Shown here: one piece after another, positions 1 through 7,055 of the stretch | How the letters are laid out: every line of letters starts with the position of its first letter | Position numbering within the stretch: the stretch's first letter is position 1 | NCBI GenBank assembly: GCA_002712945.1 | Contig: PAVA01000065.1 | Span: forward strand, 1-24,668 | DNA: 24,668 nt | Source of the DNA: Citromicrobium sp. | Lineage (GTDB): Bacteria; Pseudomonadota; Alphaproteobacteria; Sphingomonadales; Sphingomonadaceae | Direction: 5' to 3' | The notes under the pieces: generated by a model | The model's input: the letters and a program-made list of their open reading frames with translations, nothing else | What the model was told of the DNA's origin: nothing | Databases searched by the model: none | Translations under genes and position numbers: made by a program

Positions 1-293
1 ACCAGCGGCCCGGTATCGCGCAGCCAGACATCGCCGTATGTCCGCCGTTCGAGCGTGACGTTAGCGGCGACCAGAGCTTTCGCACGCGCCTCGTTCGCCG
101 CATCGCGGACCAGCAGGCGCACTTCCTGCCCGCTCTCGGCGACCGCGCTGGCGAATCCGGCGATCTCCTCCTGCGCCTGCGCGAGGGGCTCGCCCCATTC
201 GGCCGGATCATGCGGAAAGCCGATCCACAACCACTCCTGTGGTGCCCATTCGGGCGGGAGGCGCACCGCGCCCCCCGGTTCAGCCTGCGTCAC
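1..293 (-). CDS. aguA: Agmatine deiminase, N-terminal part (cut by window edge)
   Basis: Agmatine deiminase (peptidyl-arginine deiminase fold) hydrolyses agmatine to N-carbamoylputrescine and ammonia in the cytoplasm, on the route to putrescine. The 97 visible residues carry the family's N-terminal signature: LPPEWAPQEWLWIGFPHDP at residues 12-30 and GDVWLRDTGPL at residues 87-97, which includes the substrate-pocket RDTGP motif. The catalytic cysteine would lie beyond the window. A GTG start at 293 is chosen because it gives the short leader usual before the PPEW motif. A TTG at 320 is in frame and would overlap the upstream stop. The gene follows the M28 peptidase by about 20 bases and is probably co-transcribed with it. 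Paralogous arginine deiminases of the same fold cannot be excluded from this fragment. Confidence 0.85.
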   Translation of the reverse strand, partial: MTQAEPGGAVRLPPEWAPQEWLWIGFPHDPAEWGEPLAQAQEEIAGFASAVAESGQEVRLLVRDAANEARAKALVAANVTLERRTYGDVWLRDTGPL

Positions 294-313
294 GGTGCGA
301 TCGGCAGCCCCGC

Positions 314-2011
314 TCAGCAACCTTCATTGGTTGCCGCGCAGCTTTCGTCGCGGATGCCACGGAATTCGTCGCCTTCGACCCAGTTGGGCCAGCTGGTCGA
401 CATCGCCATCATCCGGCCGAGGCGATAGTAGAGCTGCAGGTCGGCCATCACGCCCGACCAGTCCCACTCCTCGTCGAACTCGTCCTTGGGCCCGTGATAG
501 CGGTTCTCGCGATACTCCGCAGCAATCGCCTCTCCCGCCTCGCGACCGCCCTCGATCAGGTCTTCCCCGCCGTCGATATAGAGCATCGGAACGCCCTGCT
601 TGGCGAAGGGGAAGTGGTCGGATCGATAGTAGTAGCCCGCTTCCGGGGTCGGGTTGTCGGTCGCCACGCGACCATCGGCCTCCAGCGCCGCTTCCAGAAA
701 TTCGTCGAGCTGCGACTTGCCCGGCCCGACTACGGTCACATCGCGCGACGGGCCCGCGATCAGGAAGGCGTCCATGTTGACCCCGCCGACCGTCTGATCG
801 AGCGGAAAGACCGGGTTCTGCGCGTAGTAGGAGGAACCCAGCAGCCCCTGCTCCTCTGCGGTGACAGCAAGGAACACGAGGCTGCGGTCCGCCGCGCCTG
901 CCTTGGCGTGCGCCTCGGCCAGCGCGACCAGCGCTGCCGTGCCGGTCGCATTGTCGACCGCGCCGTTGCAGATGTCGTCGCCATCATCGGCGGGGGTGCA
1001 GCGGCCGAGGTGGTCCCAATGCGCGGTGTGGAGCACGTATTCGTCGGGCCGCTCGGCACCGGGCAGGATGCCGATCACGTTCTGCGACATGTATTCGCGG
1101 CTCTCGTTGGCGAAGCTGGTGGAGGCGTTCAGCCCCAGCGAGACCGCCTCGAAATCCTGGCTCTTCGCTGCTTCCTTCAGCTTGCCGAGATCCTTGCCCG
1201 CGGCCTTGAAGATCTGTTCGGCCACCGCGTTCTGGATCCAGCCGTTCATCTGTGTGGGCTCGGGCGCATCCTCGCCGCGCTGCGGATAGGCCTGCGGGCC
1301 CGACCAGCTGCTTTCGACCACGTTCCAGCCGTAGGAGGCGGGCTCGGTCTCGTGGATGATGAGCGCGGCGGCGGCACCCTGACGGGCGGCCTCCTCGTAC
1401 TTGTAGGTCCAGCGCCCGTAATAGGTCATCGCCTTGCCGTTGAACGGCCCTTCGAGGTCTTCGCTGTCGAAGTCGGGATCGTTGACGAGGATGACGGCGG
1501 TCTTCCCCTTCATGTCGAGCCCTTCGTAATCGTTCCAGCCGCGCTCGGGCGCGTTGATGCCGTAGCCGACGAAGACGAGTTCGCTGTTGTTGATCCGCGT
1601 GCGCGGGGTCTCGCGGTAGCTCACGCCGACCCAGTCCTCGCCATAGTCGAAGGCCATGCCGTCGCTGGCGCCCCCGGTGATCGAGAGCGGCGCGAAATCG
1701 CTGCCGGTGATCTCGACCAGCGGCACGTCCTGCGTCCACGATCCGTTATTGCCGGGTTCGAGCCCGGCGGCCTTGAACCGCTCGGTCAGCAGCTCGACCG
1801 TCATCCGGCCGCCTTCGGTGCCGGGCATGCGGCCCTCGTATTCGTCGCTCGACAGCTCGCGCGTCAGATCGACCATCGTGTCCTGCGAAATCTCGCCCTC
1901 GCCGATTTCCGGGATGTCGAGCGCGGCGTCGTCCCCCCCGCCCGAAAGGACGGCGGCGTCGCAGCCCGCAAGGGCGAGGGCCATGGTGGCCACGGCTAAG
2001 ATGCGTTTCAT
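314..2011 (-). CDS. M28 family zinc aminopeptidase, lipoprotein
   Basis: Predicted exported zinc metallopeptidase of family M28 (aminopeptidase Y/S type), 565 aa. Residues 1-17 form a lipoprotein signal ending in the lipobox LAGC (Cys17), so it is probably anchored to a periplasmic membrane face. A protease-associated (PA) insert spans roughly residues 140-265. The peptidase core follows: HWDH (His331, Asp333), Asp353 in NGAVDNATG, the Glu pair 386/387 in TAEEQG, Asp414 in VNMDA and His466 in RSDHFPF. These match the two-zinc ligand set and the catalytic Glu of the family. The ATG at 2011 is chosen because it directly precedes the signal peptide. The reading frame stays open far upstream, antisense to glnE, but that part is not protein-like. 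Substrate is unknown; release of N-terminal residues from scavenged peptides is an inference. Confidence 0.93.
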   Translation of the reverse strand: MKRILAVATMALALAGCDAAVLSGGGDDAALDIPEIGEGEISQDTMVDLTRELSSDEYEGRMPGTEGGRMTVELLTERFKAAGLEPGNNGSWTQDVPLVEITGSDFAPLSITGGASDGMAFDYGEDWVGVSYRETPRTRINNSELVFVGYGINAPERGWNDYEGLDMKGKTAVILVNDPDFDSEDLEGPFNGKAMTYYGRWTYKYEEAARQGAAAALIIHETEPASYGWNVVESSWSGPQAYPQRGEDAPEPTQMNGWIQNAVAEQIFKAAGKDLGKLKEAAKSQDFEAVSLGLNASTSFANESREYMSQNVIGILPGAERPDEYVLHTAHWDHLGRCTPADDGDDICNGAVDNATGTAALVALAEAHAKAGAADRSLVFLAVTAEEQGLLGSSYYAQNPVFPLDQTVGGVNMDAFLIAGPSRDVTVVGPGKSQLDEFLEAALEADGRVATDNPTPEAGYYYRSDHFPFAKQGVPMLYIDGGEDLIEGGREAGEAIAAEYRENRYHGPKDEFDEEWDWSGVMADLQLYYRLGRMMAMSTSWPNWVEGDEFRGIRDESCAATNEGC

Positions 2012-2119
2012 GGCTTGGAAATCTCCGGAATCTTCTCGTCGCGCGCTTGTTGCAAACCCCACGCGCAAGAGCAAGGGAGCGCGCTTGCAAGCGGGCGGCG
2101 CGGCGGGCAGGGCAGACCC

Positions 2120-4816
2120 ATGGCTTCGCGGGACGATCACGACTGGACCGGCGCGATTGCGCGGGCGCGGGAGAATGCGCCGTTCCTCGCCCGCAGCCTC
2201 GACCGCCTGCCGGATCTTGCCGATCTGCTGGCCTCGGGCGATGCCGATGCCGCTTTCGAATATTGTGCGACGGCGGGCGAGGGCGTGGAAACGGGCGTGG
2301 CCCTGCGGCGCGAGCGGCTGGCGCTGGCGCTGACGCTCGCCATCGGTGATCTCGCGGGGGCCTGCTCGCTCGACGATGTGATGCAGCGGCTGTCGTCCTT
2401 CGCCGACCGTGCGCTCGACCGGGCGATTGGCGACGCCGCGCGGGTGCGCACCAAGGGGGAAGGCACCGACGGCTTCTTCGCACTGGCGCTGGGCAAGCAT
2501 GGCGCGTGCGAACTCAACTACAGCTCCGATATAGACCCGATCCTGCTGTTCGATCCCGAGGTGCTGGCGACCGGCGAGCGCTCCGGCCCCGCCGAAACCG
2601 CGCAGCGCATGGCGCGCGACATCCTCCGCCTGCTCTCCGACCATACCGAGGAAGGCTATGTCTTCCGGGTCGATCTGCGGCTGCGGCCCGCTGCGGAGGT
2701 GACTCCGCTCGCGGTGGCGGTCAACGCGGCGCTCTCCCATTACGAAAGCGCGGCGCTGGCGTGGGAGCGCGCTGCCTTCATCCGCGCGCGTTCGGCGGCG
2801 GGCGACGTGGCGCGGGGCGAGCGCTTCCTCTCCCATATTCGCCCCTTCGTGTGGCGCCGCAGCGTCGATTTCGGCGCGATCGACGAAATCGCGCAACTGC
2901 GCCTGCGTATCCGAGAGGCCTATGGCGGCGAGCCCAGGCTGGGCCCCGGCTTCGATCTCAAGCGCGGGCGTGGCGGCATCCGCGAGATCGAGTTCTTCGC
3001 CCAGACCCATCAACTGATCCACGGGGGCCGCGACCCGCGCCTGCGCAGCAGCGACACCCGCGCGGCCCTGCGCGCACTGGCGCGCGCGGACATCGTCGAG
3101 GAGGAAACCGCCACCAGGCTTGCCGAGGCCTATGCCCGGCTGCGCGTGGCCGAGCACCGCATCCAGATGCTCGAGGACCGGCAGACGCATGCCATTCCCG
3201 AAGGCGAGGCGCTCGACCGGCTCGCCCGGCTCGACGGGTTCGCCGATGGCGAGGCGCTGCTCGCCGATCTCGACCCGCACCTGACCGCGACGGCCGAGGC
3301 GTTCGACGCGCTGCTTCAGGCGAGCGAGACCGGCGCGGTGGGCGACCGCCCCGTCGGCGAACTGGTGAACGCCAGCCCGCTGGCCGGGCAGGACAACCTC
3401 TCCGAACGGGTCGCGGGCTGGCTCGACGGGCGCTACCGCGCACTGCGCAGCAGCGACGCGCAGACCGCCTTCCGCCGCCTGCTGCCGACCCTGCTCGAAC
3501 GGTTGGCGCAGTCTGCCGAACCCGATCGCGCGATGGTGCGGCTGGAGCGTCTGCTGGAAGCCATGCCGAGCGGGATCAACCTGTTCCGCCTGCTCGAAGC
3601 GCGGCCAGCCCTGCTCGACCAGTTTCTCGACATCATCACGCTCGCCCCGCCGCTCGCCAACGATCTCGCGCTGCGTCCGGCGCTGTTCGACGCGCTGATT
3701 GACCGCTCGGCGCTCGACCTGCCCGAAGACGTGCCCGCCCTGCGCCGGAGCATGATGCGGGCCGAGCCGCACGGCAATTACGAGGCGCTGCTCGACCGGA
3801 TCAGGGTGGTGACCGGCGAACAGCGCTTCGCGCTCGGCGTGCAATTGATCGGCGGGGCGCACGACCCGCTCGACATCGCGCGCGGTTTCGCGATCGTGGC
3901 CGAAGCGGCGCTGCAGGCGGCATTGGCGGGCACGGTGGAGGAGTTCGAGCAGGCGCATGGCCGGATCGAAGGCAGCGAGCTGGTCATCCTGGGCCTCGGG
4001 CGGCTGGGGGGCGAGGCGCTGACCCATGCCTCCGATCTCGACATCGTTTACCTGTTCACCGGCGACCATGCGGCGGAAAGCGACGGCGCCCGCCCCCTCG
4101 GGGCCACGCGCTATTTCAACCGTCTGGCCCAGAGGGTGAGCGCCGCGCTGAGCGTGCCGACCGCCGAGGGTCCGCTCTACGAGGTCGACACGCGGCTGCG
4201 GCCGCAGGGCGCGCAGGGGCCGCTGGCGGTCAGCGTCGAGAGTTTCGCCCGCTACCAGCGCGAATCGGCATGGACGTGGGAGCACATGGCGCTGGCGCGG
4301 GCGCGGGTGGTCGCGGGATCCTTCTCCGCCCGTGCGAGCGTCGACGATATCGTCCGCGAGGTGCTGTGCGCGCCGCGCGATCCGGCTGCCCTGCGCGAGG
4401 ATGTGCTGCGGATGCGGGGCGAGATGGCGACGCACAAACCGGCGAAGGGCCCGCTCGATGTAAAGCTGCTGCGTGGCGGGCTGGTCGATATCGAGTTCAT
4501 CCTCCACTTCCTCCAGCTGCGCGATCATGTCGCGCTCGATCCGCGCCTGTCGAAAGTGTGCGAGACACTGGTTCACGCGGGCACGCTGCCGCAGGCTTTC
4601 GCCGATGCGCATGATTTCCTCACCCGGCTGATCGTGGCCGCGCGCCTGCTCGCGCCCGATCTCGCCGTGCCGCCGGGCGCCGCGGGCGAGGTGCTGGCGC
4701 AGGCCTGCGGGTGCGAGGATACCGACGCGCTCTTGCACCGGGTGGGCGAGGCACGGCAGGAGGTCGCCCGCACCTGGCAACAGGTATTCGACGAGAAACT
4801 GGAGATCGAGACATGA
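2120..4816 (+). CDS. glnE: Bifunctional glutamine synthetase adenylyltransferase/deadenylylase
   Basis: GlnE adds AMP to, and removes it from, glutamine synthetase, switching the enzyme off and on in response to PII protein and glutamine. The 898-aa protein has the expected two nucleotidyltransferase halves. The N-terminal (deadenylylating) domain carries ELNYSSDIDPILLFD at about residues 131-145, with the Asp pair at 137/139. The C-terminal (adenylylating) domain carries LTHASDLDIVYLF with Asp639 and Asp641. Each half is followed by its helical region. The ATG at 2120 gives the usual family N-terminus (ARENAPFLARSLDR). It is divergent from the M28 gene and overlaps the peroxiredoxin start by 4 bases (ATGA), which implies translational coupling. 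Length and both catalytic centres look intact. Confidence 0.96.
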   Translation: MASRDDHDWTGAIARARENAPFLARSLDRLPDLADLLASGDADAAFEYCATAGEGVETGVALRRERLALALTLAIGDLAGACSLDDVMQRLSSFADRALDRAIGDAARVRTKGEGTDGFFALALGKHGACELNYSSDIDPILLFDPEVLATGERSGPAETAQRMARDILRLLSDHTEEGYVFRVDLRLRPAAEVTPLAVAVNAALSHYESAALAWERAAFIRARSAAGDVARGERFLSHIRPFVWRRSVDFGAIDEIAQLRLRIREAYGGEPRLGPGFDLKRGRGGIREIEFFAQTHQLIHGGRDPRLRSSDTRAALRALARADIVEEETATRLAEAYARLRVAEHRIQMLEDRQTHAIPEGEALDRLARLDGFADGEALLADLDPHLTATAEAFDALLQASETGAVGDRPVGELVNASPLAGQDNLSERVAGWLDGRYRALRSSDAQTAFRRLLPTLLERLAQSAEPDRAMVRLERLLEAMPSGINLFRLLEARPALLDQFLDIITLAPPLANDLALRPALFDALIDRSALDLPEDVPALRRSMMRAEPHGNYEALLDRIRVVTGEQRFALGVQLIGGAHDPLDIARGFAIVAEAALQAALAGTVEEFEQAHGRIEGSELVILGLGRLGGEALTHASDLDIVYLFTGDHAAESDGARPLGATRYFNRLAQRVSAALSVPTAEGPLYEVDTRLRPQGAQGPLAVSVESFARYQRESAWTWEHMALARARVVAGSFSARASVDDIVREVLCAPRDPAALREDVLRMRGEMATHKPAKGPLDVKLLRGGLVDIEFILHFLQLRDHVALDPRLSKVCETLVHAGTLPQAFADAHDFLTRLIVAARLLAPDLAVPPGAAGEVLAQACGCEDTDALLHRVGEARQEVARTWQQVFDEKLEIET

Positions 4817-5280
4817 GCGTGAGCGAAGGCGACACGATGCCCGATATCGCGATGGTGCGGCACGATGGCGAAGAGGTGAAGCCGTCCGACTATCGCGGGC
4901 GCAAGCTGGTGATGTTCTTCTACCCCAAGGACAATACGCCCGGCTGCACGACCGAGGCGAAGGATTTCTCCGCATTGAAGCCGCAGTTCGATGAGGCGGG
5001 CGTGGCGCTCCTCGGCATCAGCAAGGATTCGAGCAAGAAGCATCAGAACTTCATCGCCAAGCACGATCTGACCGTCGATCTCGCGACCGACGCCGAGGAA
5101 GGCGGCCTGTCGGACGGACTGGGCGTCTGGGCCGAGAAGAAGATGTACGGCAAGACCTTCATGGGCATGGTCCGCAGCACCTATCTGGTGGACGCCGACG
5201 GCAAGATCGCGCGCATCTGGCCCAAGGTGAAGGTCAAGGACCACGCGCAAGAGGTGCTCGCCGCCGCGAAGGCAATGTGA
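4813..5280 (+). CDS. bcp: Peroxiredoxin, PrxQ/Bcp family, single-cysteine form
   Basis: Thioredoxin-fold peroxidase that reduces hydrogen and organic peroxides. The 155-aa protein shows the PrxQ hallmarks: FFYPKDNTPGCTTEAKDF at residues 35-52, with peroxidatic Cys45 inside the PxxxTxxC-type motif. In classical Bcp the resolving cysteine lies five residues later; here that position is Lys50 and Cys45 is the only cysteine in the protein. It therefore has to work by a one-cysteine mechanism, recycled by an external thiol. It overlaps glnE by ATGA and the DUF455 gene by GTGA, so all three are likely made from one message. The family call is secure; the reductant is unknown. Confidence 0.94.
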   Translation: MSVSEGDTMPDIAMVRHDGEEVKPSDYRGRKLVMFFYPKDNTPGCTTEAKDFSALKPQFDEAGVALLGISKDSSKKHQNFIAKHDLTVDLATDAEEGGLSDGLGVWAEKKMYGKTFMGMVRSTYLVDADGKIARIWPKVKVKDHAQEVLAAAKAM

Positions 5281-6089
5281 CCGGCGAGACCCGTCCCTCC
5301 CTCGCCCGCGCGCTGCGCGCCGCGCTGCTGACCGGCCCCGCGCGGGCGAAGGTCTTCGCCGCGCGTGAGGTCGCGCGCGACTGGCGGCTGGGGCGGCTCG
5401 AGCCGGTCTTCGATGTTGCCATGCCCGACCGGCCTGCGCGGCCTGCGCGGCCCGAGCTGCTGCCGCCCGGCGCGATGCCCAAGCGCGGCAAGGGCGGATC
5501 TCTGCGCGGGCGAATCGCGTTGTGGCATGCGCTCGCCCATATCGAATTCGTCGCGATCGACCTCGCGCTCGACATGGTCGGGCGCTTCGGCGCGCAGATG
5601 CCGCGTGATTTCGTCGACGATTTTCTGGGCGTCGCGGCGGACGAGGCGATGCATTTCGCGCTGCTGGAGCGCAAGCTGGCTGCGCTCGGTTCCTTCTACG
5701 GTGCGCTGCCCGCCCATGCCGGATTGTGGGAATCGGCGCATGCCACCCGCCACGATGTCGCCGCGCGGCTCGCGGTGGTGCCGATGGTGCTGGAGGCGCG
5801 CGGCCTCGACGTGACGCCCGCGACGCTCGCCCGGGTGCGCGAACAGGGCGATCTCACGGGGGCCAGGATTCTCCAGCGCATTCTCGACGATGAAATCCGC
5901 CACGTCGCGATCGGCACCAGGCACTTCGTCGCCCACGCGCAGGCACAAGGATTCGACCCGCCAAAACACTGGCAGGGCCTTGTTAACCAACATTTTCGAG
6001 GGGTGCTTAAGCCACCGTTCAACGACTCGGCGCGTTCCGCAGCCGGTTTGTCGCGCGACTACTACGGGGCGCTTGCCGTCTTAACCTGA
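5277..6089 (+). CDS. DUF455 family ferritin-like (di-iron) protein
   Basis: 270-aa protein of the DUF455 family, a ferritin-like helical family distantly related to MiaE-type di-iron oxygenases. I can place a complete carboxylate di-iron ligand set in the right order: Glu90 (HIE), Glu123-x-x-His126 (DEAMH), Glu173 (VLEARGLD) and Glu206-x-x-His209 (DDEIRH). This suggests a working oxidase, oxygenase or iron-handling centre rather than a structural relic; the substrate is not known. The start is GTG at 5277, overlapping the peroxiredoxin TGA by 4 bases. No ATG fits the N-terminus. The helical core spans about residues 75-225. A role in peroxide or iron chemistry alongside the coupled peroxiredoxin is inference. 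Confidence 0.88.
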   Translation: MTGETRPSLARALRAALLTGPARAKVFAAREVARDWRLGRLEPVFDVAMPDRPARPARPELLPPGAMPKRGKGGSLRGRIALWHALAHIEFVAIDLALDMVGRFGAQMPRDFVDDFLGVAADEAMHFALLERKLAALGSFYGALPAHAGLWESAHATRHDVAARLAVVPMVLEARGLDVTPATLARVREQGDLTGARILQRILDDEIRHVAIGTRHFVAHAQAQGFDPPKHWQGLVNQHFRGVLKPPFNDSARSAAGLSRDYYGALAVLT

Positions 6090-6090
6090 G

Positions 6091-6121
6091 CCCGCCTAAA
6101 TCACTAACAGACGAAGGCGGG
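6091..6121 (+). terminator. Weak inverted repeat after the DUF455 gene
   Basis: CCCGCCT (6091-6097) and AGGCGGG (6115-6121) are perfect 7-base arms around a 17-base loop, starting two bases after the stop codon. No T-run follows directly; a TTTTT occurs only 15 bases further on. It may mark the end of the glnE operon or be chance. Confidence 0.3.
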
Positions 6122-6220
6122 ATAGGTTCCCGTCACTTTTTGAGGGGTCTCGGCGCACCGCAGGATCGTAGGCGCGCCAGGGATTCGGAACCGCGAAGCA
6201 CGCGAGCTTCGCCGCCGACA

Positions 6221-6236
6221 GAGGGACGGACATTTG
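6221..6236 (+). promoter_or_regulatory. Ribosome binding site that fixes a TTG start
   Basis: GAGGGA (6221-6226) lies 7 bases before the TTG at 6234-6236. This is the only good Shine-Dalgarno/start pair that gives the M23 peptidase an intact signal peptide. Confidence 0.6.
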
Positions 6237-6932
6237 CTGACCACTGATCGACTTTTCAGCCGTGCGAGCATTCTTTGCACCGCGGCTTTTGCCACTTTCG
6301 CCATGCCTGCCCAGGCCAATACGAGCGCGGCGGCGGCCGTCGATGTCTCCGAGGCGACCGAAGAAGCACAGAGCCCGCTGGGCAATGGCGATGCCCAGTT
6401 CCGTCAGCTCTTCGCCAGTTGGCAGACCTTCGACATCGAACGCACCGAGCCCGCCGTCGCCCTGCCGACCGTTTCGGTGCCCTCGCGCATGCCGCTGGAA
6501 GATGCCCGGATGAGCAGCGGCTACGGCATGCGCAGCCATCCGGTTCTGCGCAAGCGCAAGCGGCATAATGGCGTCGACCTCGCCGCGCCGACCGGCACCC
6601 CGATCTATGCGACCGCCGACGGCACGGTCCAGCGGGCCGACTATTTCGGCAGCTACGGCAATTATATCCAGATCGGCCATGGCAACGCCATCGAGACCCG
6701 CTACGCCCATCTGTCGCGCATCATCGTCGCCGATGGCCAGGAAGTCCGCAAGGGCGACCTGATCGGTTTCGTCGGCTCGACCGGCCGTTCCACCGGCCCG
6801 CACCTGCATTACGAAGTGCGCATCGACGGTCGCCCGGTCGATCCGCGTCCCTTCATGGTCGAAACCGAAGCGCAGGAAGCCTTCCGCCTCGCGATGGGCC
6901 CCGGTGGCATGGGCGGCGGCGACGAAGAATAG
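6234..6932 (+). CDS. Secreted M23 family metallopeptidase (LytM-like)
   Basis: Periplasmic zinc endopeptidase or LytM-type amidase activator acting on peptidoglycan cross-links, 232 aa. A signal peptide (residues 1-28) ends at PAQA-N. A linker of about 60 residues precedes the LytM domain, residues about 95-210. Zinc ligands are visible: His111 and Asp115 in HNGVDLAAP, and His192 in the HLHYEV motif (with His190). His159 in RYAHLS fits the family's other active-site histidine. All key residues are present, so it is likely an active enzyme. The start is a TTG at 6234: no ATG or GTG occurs before the signal peptide, and GAGGGA at 6221-6226 sits 7 bases upstream. It is followed by a strong terminator. 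Confidence 0.92.
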   Translation: MLTTDRLFSRASILCTAAFATFAMPAQANTSAAAAVDVSEATEEAQSPLGNGDAQFRQLFASWQTFDIERTEPAVALPTVSVPSRMPLEDARMSSGYGMRSHPVLRKRKRHNGVDLAAPTGTPIYATADGTVQRADYFGSYGNYIQIGHGNAIETRYAHLSRIIVADGQEVRKGDLIGFVGSTGRSTGPHLHYEVRIDGRPVDPRPFMVETEAQEAFRLAMGPGGMGGGDEE

Positions 6933-6976
6933 GCCGCACTCCGCTATCGGGCCGCAGGGCGACCCAGCGAAATACG

Positions 6977-7007
6977 AAAAAGGCGGTGCTGCGGCGCCGC
7001 CTTTTTT
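6977..7007 (+). terminator. Rho-independent terminator after the M23 peptidase gene
   Basis: A 13-bp stem (6977-6989 with 6994-7006) closes a TGCG loop. It has one G-U wobble, a GC-rich core and an A-run/T-run at its ends (AAAAAGGCGG and CCGCCTTTTTT). Because it has both an A-run and a T-run it could work in both directions. It separates the M23 gene from the acyl-CoA synthetase gene. Confidence 0.88.
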
Positions 7008-7055
7008 GTTGCACCTGCCGCGGACATGCGTGAGATTGGTTGCTGGGAGAGACTT

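Noticed and set aside
239..1999. Open plus-strand frame of about 586 codons opposite the M28 gene
   Set aside because: The opposite strand encodes a complete enzyme with all zinc ligands; this frame shows no motif.
2012..4975. The M28 peptidase frame stays open for almost 3 kb upstream on the minus strand, antisense to glnE
   Set aside because: The translation is Arg/Gln/His-rich with no domain and mirrors glnE codons. The lipoprotein signal at 2011 marks the true start, and high GC explains the lack of stops.
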